Part shown: piece after piece, positions 1-11,865 of the stretch | Position numbering within the stretch: the first letter of the stretch is position 1 | How the letters are laid out: each line of letters starts with the position of its first letter | DNA from: Roseovarius sp. | GTDB lineage: Bacteria; Pseudomonadota; Alphaproteobacteria; Rhodobacterales; Rhodobacteraceae | Assembly: GCA_021767845.1 (NCBI GenBank) | Contig: JAASSQ010000002.1 | Span: 1-36,299, forward strand | Direction: 5' to 3' | DNA: 36,299 nucleotides | Made by a program: the position numbers and the translations under genes | Notes under the pieces: model-generated | Seen by the model: only the letters and a program-made list of their open reading frames with translations | What the model was told of the DNA's origin: nothing | The model's database searches: none

Positions 1-342
1 CTGCATCACCTGGTGGACGACAAGATCCACGCACGCTCCACCGGGCCCTACAGCCTTGTCACGCAGCAGCCCCTGGGCGGCAAGGCCCAGTTCGGCGGCC
101 AGCGGTTCGGCGAGATGGAGGTCTGGGCGCTGGAAGCCTATGGCGCGGCATACACCCTGCAGGAGATGCTGACGGTGAAGTCCGACGACGTGGCGGGCCG
201 AACCAAGGTCTACGAATCGATCGTCAAGGGCGAGGACAATTTCGAGGCTGGCGTGCCCGAAAGCTTCAACGTCCTGGTGAAGGAAGTCCGCGGCCTCGGC
301 CTCAACATGGAACTCCTGGACGCAGAGGAGGACGAGGAATAA
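1..342 (+). CDS. rpoB: RNA polymerase beta subunit, C-terminal end (partial)
   Basis: This is the last 113 codons of the RNA polymerase beta subunit; the gene begins upstream of the window. The reading frame is open from base 1. It carries the conserved RpoB C-terminal region, with HARSTGPYSLVTQQPLGGKA, then FGGQRFGEMEVWALEAYGAA and YTLQEMLTVKSDDV, which forms the clamp/anchor region that packs against beta-prime. It ends in an acidic tail (DAEEDEE). rpoC follows 54 bases downstream in the usual rpoBC order, so the two are almost certainly co-transcribed. Nothing unusual is seen. Confidence 0.98.
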   Translation: MHHLVDDKIHARSTGPYSLVTQQPLGGKAQFGGQRFGEMEVWALEAYGAAYTLQEMLTVKSDDVAGRTKVYESIVKGEDNFEAGVPESFNVLVKEVRGLGLNMELLDAEEDEE

Positions 343-396
343 CGGCGGGGCTTCCCCGCCGCCCTTTCCCCTTTGCCAGACTTCAAGGATTTGAAC

Positions 397-4641
<4,245 letters not shown>

Positions 4642-4665
4642 TCTTCGGGCCAAGCGTCTGAAAAC

Positions 4666-4698
4666 CAGGGCCCCGCGGCACACGCTGCGGGGCCTTTT
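4666..4698 (+). terminator. Rho-independent terminator of rpoBC
   Basis: An 8-bp perfect GC stem (4669-4676 GGCCCCGC with 4687-4694 GCGGGGCC) and a 10-base loop are followed directly by TTTT. It starts about 25 bases after the rpoC stop and separates rpoBC from the sensor kinase gene. Confidence 0.85.
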
Positions 4699-4769
4699 CC
4701 TTGGGCGGATGGAGTGTTTGGCACGCGATTGACCTTGCAATCCGCCCCGTTCCCGAGAATTCATAGGCC

Positions 4770-6500
4770 ATGCGCCGGTCCCATGTCATCTTCGCCATCC
4801 TGTGCCTGGCGGTCGCGGCGGCCGGTATCTTCTGGCTGTCTCTTCGCTACTTCCAATCGCAGGAGCGGACCGAGGCGCAAGGCCGGCTCTCGCTCTATCG
4901 CAGCACTGTTCTGGCCGAGCTGGAGCGGTTTTCGCACCTGACCTACGTGCTGGCGCGCGATCCTTTCGTGATCGGCACCGCGCGCGGATCAGGCACCGCG
5001 CGGCTTGACGACAGGCTGGCCGCCTTCGCGCGGCAAGCGGGGCTTGATGCGATTTACCTGATGCGGACCGACGGCGAGACCATCGCCGCTTCGAATGCCG
5101 GCGCAACTGGCAGCTTCGTGGGGCAGAACTATGCCTTCCGCCCCTATTTCCAGGAGGCGGTCGCGGGCCGGCAGGGCCGCTTTTACGGGATCGGCGCGAC
5201 AACCGGCTTGCCGGGCTACTTCATCGCCGATGCCGTGCGAGGTGCGCAGGACAGGGTTCTTGGGGTTGTCGCGATCAAGCTGGATCTGTCAGCCTTGGAA
5301 AACAGTTGGCGCGAGGCCGGCGAACAGGTCTTGTTGGCCAACCGGGACGGGGTTGTGCTGCTGTCGTCCGATCCGGCATGGCGCTATCGGGCGCTGCACG
5401 CCCTGTCGCCGGCACAGCGCGAGGCGATCCGCGCAACCCGGCAGTTTCCGGGCCAGGGCCTGGAGCCGTTCGACTGGCGCCAAATGGACGGGCAGCGCGC
5501 TCTTCTGGGCGGTGCGGAACGCCTGCACCTGACGGCGCGTGATCTGCCGCACGGCTGGGCCTTGCACTATTTCGCCAGCGACGACCGCGCGGTGACACGT
5601 AGCCTGCTGGTGACCGGTGGGGTGCTGATCCTCGCCGCCCTGGGCTTCATCTTCTCGCAGATGCGGCGGACCAGCCGGATTGGTGCAGCGCTTCGAAAAT
5701 CCGTGGCCGAGGAGGCGCAATTGAGAGAAGCCAACGAACGGTTGGCCGTGGAAATCGAAGAACGGAAAGCGGCCGAGCGGCAGCTCAAGCGGACGCAGGG
5801 TGAGCTGGAACGGGCCAGCCGCTTGGCTGCCTTGGGGCAATTGGCGGCATCGGTCACCCATGAGCTGGGCCAACCGCTGGCCGCCATGCGCAACCATCTG
5901 GCCGCAGCGGAATTGACCGGCGGGGTAACGGCCCGCGTCGCTCCGCGGATCGGTGCGCTTGTTGACCGGATGGAGGGTATCACGCGGCAGTTGAAGTTCT
6001 TTGCCCGGACCGACAACGAAGGGTTCCGTCAGGTCGATCTGCGCCACGCCATGCAGGCTGCCCTGGAACTTGTCGCACCGAATATCGAACAGGTGGGCGC
6101 GCAGGTAAGCCTTGATGCGCCGGACGGCCCTGTCCTGGTGCGGGGCGATCAACTCAGGCTGGAACAGGTGATGACCAACATCTTGCGCAATGCGCTGGAT
6201 GCGTTGGAGGACAGCGGCGCGCGGACGCTCGACGTTCTGATCGGCGCCACCGATGATACCGGTTGGTTCGAAGTGCAGGACAGCGGCCAGGGCCTTGGCG
6301 GTGCCGCCCTGTCGGACCTGCAGGAGCCGTTCTTCACCACCCGTGAAAGCGGCCGTGGCATGGGTCTTGGCCTTGCGATCTCGGCCAGTATCGTCAAGGA
6401 ACATCACGGGCGGATCTCGGCACGTGACGCCGCCGAAGGAGGCGCGGTGTTCCGCGTGGAAATCCCGCTGGCCCGGGCAGAGGAGGAGGTCGCGGCATGA
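4770..6500 (+). CDS. dctB: DctB-type membrane sensor histidine kinase
   Basis: Probable C4-dicarboxylate-type sensor kinase, 576 residues. A membrane segment at about 5-25 and a second at about 278-297 enclose a periplasmic Cache-like sensor domain (containing the run IYLMRTDGETIAAS and FRPYFQEAVAGRQGRFYGIG). A coiled linker (about 305-355) leads to the HisKA domain with the phospho-acceptor His364 in ASVTHELGQPLAAMR. The HATPase_c domain shows the DSGQGLGG and GRGMGLGLAISASIVKEHHG boxes. The stop overlaps the start of the response-regulator gene by 4 bases, so they form a translationally coupled pair. The dct-type TRAP genes immediately downstream suggest that this pair senses the transporter's substrate. 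That substrate is not readable from sequence, so the dctB name is by family and context. Confidence 0.87.
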   Translation: MRRSHVIFAILCLAVAAAGIFWLSLRYFQSQERTEAQGRLSLYRSTVLAELERFSHLTYVLARDPFVIGTARGSGTARLDDRLAAFARQAGLDAIYLMRTDGETIAASNAGATGSFVGQNYAFRPYFQEAVAGRQGRFYGIGATTGLPGYFIADAVRGAQDRVLGVVAIKLDLSALENSWREAGEQVLLANRDGVVLLSSDPAWRYRALHALSPAQREAIRATRQFPGQGLEPFDWRQMDGQRALLGGAERLHLTARDLPHGWALHYFASDDRAVTRSLLVTGGVLILAALGFIFSQMRRTSRIGAALRKSVAEEAQLREANERLAVEIEERKAAERQLKRTQGELERASRLAALGQLAASVTHELGQPLAAMRNHLAAAELTGGVTARVAPRIGALVDRMEGITRQLKFFARTDNEGFRQVDLRHAMQAALELVAPNIEQVGAQVSLDAPDGPVLVRGDQLRLEQVMTNILRNALDALEDSGARTLDVLIGATDDTGWFEVQDSGQGLGGAALSDLQEPFFTTRESGRGMGLGLAISASIVKEHHGRISARDAAEGGAVFRVEIPLARAEEEVAA

Positions 6501-7837
6501 GCCGTTCGCCATCGCGAAGCATTCTTCTTGTCGATGACGACCGCTCCATGCGGGAGTCGCTCGTCGACCTGCTGGAGGCGGATGGCTGGCGGGTCGAGGC
6601 CGTGGCCCGCGCGGAAAAGGCCGCCGACAGGCTGCCTGACATGCTGCCCGATGTTGTCCTGTCGGATGTGCGGATGCCCGGAATGTCGGGGCTGGACCTG
6701 CTGGCCAGCCTTTCGCCCGGCTCCTCGCCGCCGCTGGTCCTGATTTCGGCGCATGGCGATATTCCGATGGCCGTTCAGGCCATGCAGGATGGCGCCTACA
6801 GTTTCGTTGAAAAGCCGTATGAGCCCCGCCGCCTTTTGACGATCCTGCGGCATGCGGCCGATCAGCACCGGATGAAACGCATGAACGAACGCCTCAAGGC
6901 GCGGCTCATGCGCTTGTCGGGACTTGACCGTGTGCTTCTGGGGCAGACGCCCGAAACACGGGCTCTGCGCGAGGACATCCTTGACCTGGCCGAAAGCGAT
7001 GCGGCGGTTCTGATCCAGGGCGAAACCGGCACGGGCAAGGAATTGGTGGCGCGCGCCCTGCACGATCTCGGCCCAAGCGGCGACGGGCCATTCGTGGCAT
7101 TGAATTGCGCGGCACTGTCCCCCGCCAGTTTCGAAGCGGAGATGTTCGGCGGCCGGAACGGCGAGGACAGCCGCCTTATCATGGCGGATGGCGGCACGCT
7201 TTTCCTGGACGAGATCTGTTCCTGCCCGCCCGAGGTGCAGGCCAAGCTCTTGCGCGTGATCGAGGACAAGCTGGTGCCGCCCACGGGCGGCGGTGCGCCG
7301 GTGCCGGTTGCCTTCCGCGTGGTATCGGCCACGAATGAAGACCCCGAACAGGCGGTGGCCGATGGCCGCTTGCGGCGCGACCTGCTGTTCCGGCTGAACA
7401 CGATGGTCCTGACGCTGCCCACCTTGCGCCAGCGCCGCGACGACCTGGTTTTGCTGGTCACGCATTTCATGCAGGAATTCAGCCGTGTCTACGAGACCGA
7501 TCCGCCCGGTCTGGAGCAAGAGGACATCGCGGCGCTGATGGCGCATGACTGGCCCGGCAATGTGCGCGAGCTGCGCAACGTCGCGGAACGTCGCGTTCTG
7601 GCGGCGCGGCGTGGAACCGGGTCGATTCCGCAGGCGATGCGGGTTGATGCCGTGCATGACGAGGTGCCCGATACCCTGCGCGAAGCCGTTGCCGCCTTCG
7701 AGCGCGAGTTGATCGGCAAGGCGATCAAGGCCCATCAGGGGCGGATGGATGGCGTGGCCGAAGCGCTCGGGATCGGGCGGCGGACCCTGAACGAGAAGAT
7801 CGTCAAGCTGGGGCTCGACAAGGACTCGCTTCTGTAG
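6497..7837 (+). CDS. dctD: DctD/NtrC-family response regulator lacking the GAFTGA loop
   Basis: Response regulator of 446 residues in three parts. The receiver has an acidic pocket (LLVDDD) and phospho-acceptor Asp57 in LSDVRMPG. The AAA+ central domain has Walker A GETGTGKE at 175-182 and Walker B in GGTLFLDE, and RLRRDLLFRLN follows. A Fis-type helix-turn-helix lies at the C-terminus (VAEALGIGRRTLNEKIVKLG). It overlaps dctB by 4 bases. Odd point: between EMFG (215-218) and ADGGTLFLDE the chain is shortened, and the sigma54-contacting GAFTGA motif is absent. Known NtrC-family members without this motif (R. capsulatus NtrC, TyrR) work with the housekeeping polymerase or act as repressors. This protein may therefore not be a sigma54 activator despite its domain plan. 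Confidence 0.87.
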   Translation: MSRSPSRSILLVDDDRSMRESLVDLLEADGWRVEAVARAEKAADRLPDMLPDVVLSDVRMPGMSGLDLLASLSPGSSPPLVLISAHGDIPMAVQAMQDGAYSFVEKPYEPRRLLTILRHAADQHRMKRMNERLKARLMRLSGLDRVLLGQTPETRALREDILDLAESDAAVLIQGETGTGKELVARALHDLGPSGDGPFVALNCAALSPASFEAEMFGGRNGEDSRLIMADGGTLFLDEICSCPPEVQAKLLRVIEDKLVPPTGGGAPVPVAFRVVSATNEDPEQAVADGRLRRDLLFRLNTMVLTLPTLRQRRDDLVLLVTHFMQEFSRVYETDPPGLEQEDIAALMAHDWPGNVRELRNVAERRVLAARRGTGSIPQAMRVDAVHDEVPDTLREAVAAFERELIGKAIKAHQGRMDGVAEALGIGRRTLNEKIVKLGLDKDSLL

Positions 7838-7859
7838 CCCTGCGGATTTCCGCAGGGCT
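7836..7859 (+). terminator. Stem-loop after dctBD
   Basis: A perfect 11-bp stem (AGCCCTGCGGA, loop TT, TCCGCAGGGCT) begins on the dctD stop codon. No run of T follows, so it may be a weak or Rho-assisted terminator, or a 3'-end stabiliser. It lies between the regulator and transporter genes. Confidence 0.6.
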
Positions 7860-7953
7860 CTGTCACGCAAGCGCGCGGTTTTCTTCCTTGGACTGCGTGT
7901 GCATTTTTCCCATACTCGCGCCATCACACGCATGAACCTTGGGAGGAGAAACC

Positions 7954-8973
7954 ATGCAGAAATTTCTGAGCCGCACGGCCGTGGCAGCGATCAGCCTTGC
8001 CTTCGCCACCGAGGCGATGGCGACCGAGTGGAATGTTTCGCTCTGGGGCAAGCGCCGCGCCTTCACCGAACACGTCGAGAAGCTGGCAGAGCTTGTTAGC
8101 CAAAAGACCGACGGCGAATTCACCCTGAACATCAGCTATGGCGGCCTGTCCAAGAACCGCGAGAACCTGGACGGGATCAGCATCGGTGCCTTCGAGATGG
8201 CGCAGTTCTGCGCGGGCTATCACCGCGACAAGAACCCCACGATCACCGTTCTGGAACTGCCCTTCCTGGGCGTCGAAACGCTGGAGCAGGAGCGCGAGCT
8301 TTCGATGGCGCTTTATGACCAGCCCGCCGTGCAAGAGGATCTTGCGCGCTGGAACGCCACGCTGCTGATGCCCTCGCCGATGCCGCAATACAACCTCGTG
8401 GGCCTGGGCGAGCCACCGCGCACCCTTGACGATTTCGAGGGGCTGAGCGTGCGCGCAACCGGCGGGATCGGGGCCGCGATGGAGGCCGTGGGCGCCGTGC
8501 CGACCTCGATGTCGGCCACCGAGGTGCGTCAATCGCTGGACAGCGGCGTCATCACCGCCGCCGCCTTCGCCCCCCATGCGCACATGGCGTTCGGTACGAT
8601 CGAGAATGCGAACTGGTGGACCACGAACCTGAACCCCGGCACCGTGAACTGCCCGGTGGTGGCCAATACAGACGCGCTCAACGACCTGTCGGACGAGCAT
8701 CGCGAGGCGCTTCTGGGCTCCATCGAAGAGGCGCTCGACCATTACGTTGACAACTACCTCAACAACACGATGGAAGCCTGGGGTCCGGCGCTGGACGAGC
8801 GCGGGATTGAACGGATCACCTATGATGCGGAGTCGCTTGCGGCCTTTGAAGAGGCCGTTGCCGGCCCCGCGGCCGAAGCCTGGATCGAAGACATGAGCGC
8901 CCGCGGCCTGCCCGCGCAAGAGCTTTATGACTTCGTGACCGGCAAGCTGGCCGAGTTGAAGGAAGGCAGCTGA
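7954..8973 (+). CDS. dctP: TRAP transporter periplasmic substrate-binding protein DctP
   Basis: Periplasmic solute receptor of a TRAP transporter, 339 residues, a typical size. The N-terminus is a signal peptide (positive MQKFLSR, hydrophobic AVAAISLAF, probable cut after residue 23 in EAMA|TEW). The body follows the DctP fold. The conserved ligand-binding Arg probably sits in LSVRATGG; the SISIGAFEMAQ-like segment and LELPFLGVETLEQ are typical family features. The ATG at 7954 is preceded by a strong GGGAGGAG ribosome site; an in-frame TTG at 7939 is less likely. dctQ and dctM follow beyond a large stem-loop. The substrate is unknown; C4-dicarboxylates or another organic acid fit the neighbouring two-component pair. 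Confidence 0.9.
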   Translation: MQKFLSRTAVAAISLAFATEAMATEWNVSLWGKRRAFTEHVEKLAELVSQKTDGEFTLNISYGGLSKNRENLDGISIGAFEMAQFCAGYHRDKNPTITVLELPFLGVETLEQERELSMALYDQPAVQEDLARWNATLLMPSPMPQYNLVGLGEPPRTLDDFEGLSVRATGGIGAAMEAVGAVPTSMSATEVRQSLDSGVITAAAFAPHAHMAFGTIENANWWTTNLNPGTVNCPVVANTDALNDLSDEHREALLGSIEEALDHYVDNYLNNTMEAWGPALDERGIERITYDAESLAAFEEAVAGPAAEAWIEDMSARGLPAQELYDFVTGKLAELKEGS

Positions 8974-8996
8974 TCCTTCCTTGCCGATGACAAGTG

Positions 8997-9028
8997 CCGC
9001 CGCGCCGGGTGAATTGCCGGCGCGGCGG
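8997..9028 (+). terminator. Intercistronic stem-loop between dctP and dctQ
   Basis: A perfect 12-bp GC-rich stem (8997-9008 CCGCCGCGCCGG with 9017-9028 CCGGCGCGGCGG) has an 8-base loop and is followed by ATTT. It lies 24 bases after the dctP stop, within the TRAP operon. Such a structure usually partly terminates transcription or protects the upstream RNA, giving more receptor than membrane subunits. Confidence 0.75.
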
Positions 9029-9065
9029 ATTTGGCACAAGCGCAGCTTAACGAGGGGGGACCGAC

Positions 9066-9710
9066 ATGGCAGGCGCCGCGTCCGTTCTGTCCGACGACAG
9101 TCTTCTCAGCCGAATTGACCGCAGACTCTACAGGCTCGAACGGGTTTTCGCCCTGCTCAGCGGTTTGGCCGTCTTTGCACTTATGATCCTTGCCGTCGTG
9201 TCGGTTGCGGGGCGGAATTTCTTCAACCAGCCGCTGCCGGGATACGTGGACTGGATCGAACAGGCCATGCCCCTGATCGCCTTCATGGGGATTTCCTATG
9301 TTCAGCGCGATGGGGCCCATATCCGCATGGACATGCTGGTGGGCGCCTTGAGAGGGCGCGCGCTGTATCTGGCCGAGTTCATCACGACCTTTGCCATCCT
9401 GATCCTGATGGTTCTGCTTGTCTGGGGAAGCTGGGCCCATTTCGAGCGCAGCTTCGACTGGGCCGCGCCAATGTGGAGCCGGGACAGTTCGATGGACATC
9501 GCGTTGCCGCTGTGGCCGGCCAAGCTGTTGGCGCCGGTGGCCTTTTCGATCCTGTGTGTGCGGCTTGTCCTGCAGTTTTGGGGCTATGCGCGGGCCTTTA
9601 TCCTTGGCCTTCCCAAGCCAGTGGCGGTGCCGCTGGTGATGGATGCGGCAACGCTGGCCGCGCGCGAGGCCGAGCATGTCAGCCAGCGTGAAGACAGGGG
9701 GGATGCCTGA
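9066..9710 (+). CDS. dctQ: TRAP transporter small membrane subunit DctQ
   Basis: Small integral membrane subunit of the TRAP transporter, 214 residues. After a cytoplasmic N-terminal segment (about 1-32) there are four hydrophobic segments, near 35-55, 65-80, 100-122 and 150-172. The family motif is visible as the run GRNFFNQPLPGYVDWIEQ and then MPLIAFMGISYVQRDGAHI. The ribosome site GAGGGGGG is strong. The stop codon shares one base with the dctM start (TGATG), so translation of the two is coupled. It pairs with DctM to form the membrane complex that takes substrate from DctP. Confidence 0.88.
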   Translation: MAGAASVLSDDSLLSRIDRRLYRLERVFALLSGLAVFALMILAVVSVAGRNFFNQPLPGYVDWIEQAMPLIAFMGISYVQRDGAHIRMDMLVGALRGRALYLAEFITTFAILILMVLLVWGSWAHFERSFDWAAPMWSRDSSMDIALPLWPAKLLAPVAFSILCVRLVLQFWGYARAFILGLPKPVAVPLVMDAATLAAREAEHVSQREDRGDA

Positions 9711-11110
9711 TGGATCCGATCGACATCGGTCTGGCCGTCACCGGCGGTCTTCTGGTTCTCGTCGTTCTGGGCATGCGCGTGGCCTTTGCCGCCGGTCTGG
9801 CGGGCATGGTGGGCCTGATCTGGATTTTCTGGTCGAAGAAGGGCTACGCCCCCGACGATCTGGGCTGGGCGCTGACCGTGGCCGCCAAGACCGCCGGCCA
9901 GGTGCCGCATTCCAAGGTCAGCTCGCAAGCGTTGAGCCTGATCCCGACCTTCATCCTGATCGGCTATTTGGCCTATTACGCGGGGCTGACCCGTGCGCTT
10001 TTCGAGGCGGCAAAGCGCTGGATCGCCTGGGTGCCGGGCGGGTTGGCGGTTTCAACCGTCTTCGCGACCGCGGGCTTTGCCGCCGTGTCGGGCGCCAGCG
10101 TGGCCACCTCGGCCGTGTTCGCCCGCATCGCCATCCCCGAGATGCTGAAGATCGGGTATGACAAGAAATTCGCCGCCGGCGTGGTGGCCGCAGGCGGCAC
10201 GCTGGCCAGCCTCATTCCGCCCTCGGCGATTCTTGTGATCTACGCGATCATCGTGGAACAGGATGTCGGCAAGCTGCTCTTGGCGGGGTTCATTCCGGGC
10301 GCGTTCTCAGCGCTTGTCTATGGCACGCTCATCATCGGGCTGGCCCTGACGATCAAGGGATTCGGCCCGCCGGTGTCGGGCTTCACATGGCGTGAGCGGC
10401 TGGTCGCGCTGCCTCCTGCCTTGCCGATCCTGCTGGTCGTGGTGACGATCATCTTCTTCGTCTACAATCCCTTCGGCGGCGATGCCTGGGGCACGCCCAC
10501 CGAGGGCGGGGCGATCGGGGCATTCATCGTGTTCCTGATGGCGGTTTACCGCGGGATGCGGTGGACCGAGCTGAAAGATGCGCTGCTGGAAACCGCGAAA
10601 CTCAGCGTGATGATCTTCACGATCATCTGGGGCGTGCTGATCTATGTTCGCTTCTTGGGCTTTGCCGATCTGCCGGGGGCGTTTGCCGACTGGATCACAT
10701 CGCTGACCCTGTCGCCCATGCTGATCCTGATCTGCATCCTGCTGGCCTATGCCGTGCTGGGCATGTTCATGGACGCGATCGGGATGCTGCTTCTGACATT
10801 GCCGGTGGTCTACCCGGCGGTCATGGCGCTGAACGGAGGCGAATTCGTGTCGGCGGCCGACAGTGCCTTTGGAATGTCGGGGCCGATGTGCGCGATCTGG
10901 TTCGGTATCCTGGTGGTCAAGATGGCCGAGTTCTGCCTGATCACGCCGCCCATCGGCCTGAACTGCTTTGTCGTGGCCGGTGTGCGCCCGGATCTCAGCG
11001 TTCAGGACGTGTTCAAGGGCGTGATGCCGTTTTTCATCGCGGATGCGATCACCATTGGTCTTCTTGTGGCCTTCCCGATGATCGTCCTGTGGCTGCCGGG
11101 GCTCGTGTAA
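9710..11110 (+). CDS. dctM: TRAP transporter large permease DctM
   Basis: Large permease that carries out sodium-driven import, 466 residues, slightly longer than many DctM proteins (about 430). About twelve hydrophobic segments cover the length. Family signatures are visible: the run FATAGFAAVSGASVATSAVFARIAIPEM, ASLIPPSAILVIYAIIVEQ, and MFMDAIGMLLLTLPVVYP with a late ITPPIGLNCFVVAGV. The start overlaps the dctQ stop. The extra length lies in an N-terminal insertion (SKKGYAPDDLGWALTVAAKT) and a soluble loop near residue 255. It is the last gene of the plus-strand dctPQM unit and converges with the NUDIX gene 35 bases away. Confidence 0.92.
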   Translation: MDPIDIGLAVTGGLLVLVVLGMRVAFAAGLAGMVGLIWIFWSKKGYAPDDLGWALTVAAKTAGQVPHSKVSSQALSLIPTFILIGYLAYYAGLTRALFEAAKRWIAWVPGGLAVSTVFATAGFAAVSGASVATSAVFARIAIPEMLKIGYDKKFAAGVVAAGGTLASLIPPSAILVIYAIIVEQDVGKLLLAGFIPGAFSALVYGTLIIGLALTIKGFGPPVSGFTWRERLVALPPALPILLVVVTIIFFVYNPFGGDAWGTPTEGGAIGAFIVFLMAVYRGMRWTELKDALLETAKLSVMIFTIIWGVLIYVRFLGFADLPGAFADWITSLTLSPMLILICILLAYAVLGMFMDAIGMLLLTLPVVYPAVMALNGGEFVSAADSAFGMSGPMCAIWFGILVVKMAEFCLITPPIGLNCFVVAGVRPDLSVQDVFKGVMPFFIADAITIGLLVAFPMIVLWLPGLV

Positions 11111-11120
11111 CGCGTGGGAA

Positions 11121-11143
11121 GGGGCCGGGCCCGCGGGCCCCGG
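11121..11143. terminator. Possible bidirectional GC hairpin
   Basis: An imperfect, all-GC inverted repeat (CCGGGCCC/GGCCCCGG around GCG) fills the 35-base gap between the convergent dctM and NUDIX genes. There is no T-tract on either strand, so this is a weak call based mainly on position. Confidence 0.3.
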
Positions 11144-11145
11144 TC

Positions 11146-11592
11146 TCACGGCAGGGCGCGGATGTAGCGGGCCACGAAGGCTCCATCGCCCTCGCTGGCG
11201 AGCAGGCCGGCGGCTTGCCGGGCAGGGGCCCAGATAACGCTGTGGCCCGGTTCCGTTGGGGCCGACAGACATCGAACGGGCCGCGCCGCGAAGATCGTGC
11301 AGATCTTTTCCGCCCACAGGTCGTAATCCGGCATGTAAGTGAAGCGGCGATAGACGCCCAAGCGCCGCGCGCCCGCGATCTTCCAGCCGGTCTCCTCGTG
11401 CACCTCGCGGTGAAGCGCCTGCAACGGAGATTCGCCGGGATCGATTCCGCCACCCGGCAATTGTATCTCCGGCTGCGGCTCTTGCTGGAAGGTCAGAAGC
11501 AAGCCATCCGGCCCCGGCAATATCGCATAGACACCCGGTCGCGGGCGGTAGGCGATGTCGCGGCGCGGCGTGTCTCCGAATCTCGGCGTCAT
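11146..11592 (-). CDS. NUDIX hydrolase
   Basis: NUDIX-family pyrophosphohydrolase of 148 residues. The complete Nudix box is present: Gly48, Glu54 and REVHEETGW at 62-70, fitting GX5EX7REUXEEXGU, so metal binding and catalysis should be intact. Substrates are nucleoside diphosphates linked to another moiety, and the sequence does not say which. It is the last gene of the minus-strand operon, 21 bases after the MoaD-like gene. Its link to the molybdenum hydroxylase is only by position; roles in cofactor or nucleotide clean-up are conceivable. Confidence 0.85.
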   Translation of the reverse strand: MTPRFGDTPRRDIAYRPRPGVYAILPGPDGLLLTFQQEPQPEIQLPGGGIDPGESPLQALHREVHEETGWKIAGARRLGVYRRFTYMPDYDLWAEKICTIFAARPVRCLSAPTEPGHSVIWAPARQAAGLLASEGDGAFVARYIRALP

Positions 11593-11613
11593 CCTTGCAT
11601 CATCCCTTGCCGC

Positions 11614-11859
11614 TCACCCGCCCTTGAGGCGCGCCAGAAGCACGACTTCGCTGTCCTCATGGATCGGGGTGAACCAGCTGTCATTGTAGACCTTGCCGTC
11701 AATCGCCACCGATATGCCGCGTTCAAGCTGCGGTTTGATGGCCGGATACTGCTCCGCCAACCCGTCCAGCAATTCCCGCAAAGTCGAGGCGTCGATGTTC
11801 ACCTCGGACCGACCGTCCGTCGCTGACGTCAGAGAGCCGAAGACCTTGACCTGCACCAT
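11614..11859 (-). CDS. MoaD/ThiS-like small sulfur-carrier protein
   Basis: Small 81-residue beta-grasp protein. It starts MVQVKVFGSL, like MoaD, has the helix STLRELLDGLAEQYP, and ends VVLLARLKGG. The terminal Gly-Gly is the feature that is adenylylated and thiocarboxylated in MoaD and ThiS. It lies 6 bases after the molybdopterin subunit gene, inside the hydroxylase operon. A role in sulfur delivery for molybdopterin, or for sulfuration of the Mo centre, is an attractive inference. No MoaE, MoeB or XdhC partner is visible in the window, so it may use partners encoded elsewhere. Confidence 0.75.
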   Translation of the reverse strand: MVQVKVFGSLTSATDGRSEVNIDASTLRELLDGLAEQYPAIKPQLERGISVAIDGKVYNDSWFTPIHEDSEVVLLARLKGG

Positions 11860-11865
11860 GCCGGA

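Noticed and set aside
5289..6512. Long minus-strand frames opposite dctB and dctD
   Set aside because: Antisense shadows typical of GC-rich coding DNA; motif-bearing genes are on the plus strand.
7890..7910. Sigma54-like TGGACTGCGTGTGCA before dctP
   Set aside because: Spacing between the conserved GG and GC is one base short, which is known to abolish function.
9032..9046. Sigma54-like -24/-12 element (TGGCAC, then GC at correct spacing) before dctQ
   Set aside because: Transcription would start within the dctQ ribosome site, too close to the ATG, and the -12 box is CAGC rather than TTGC. Probably chance.
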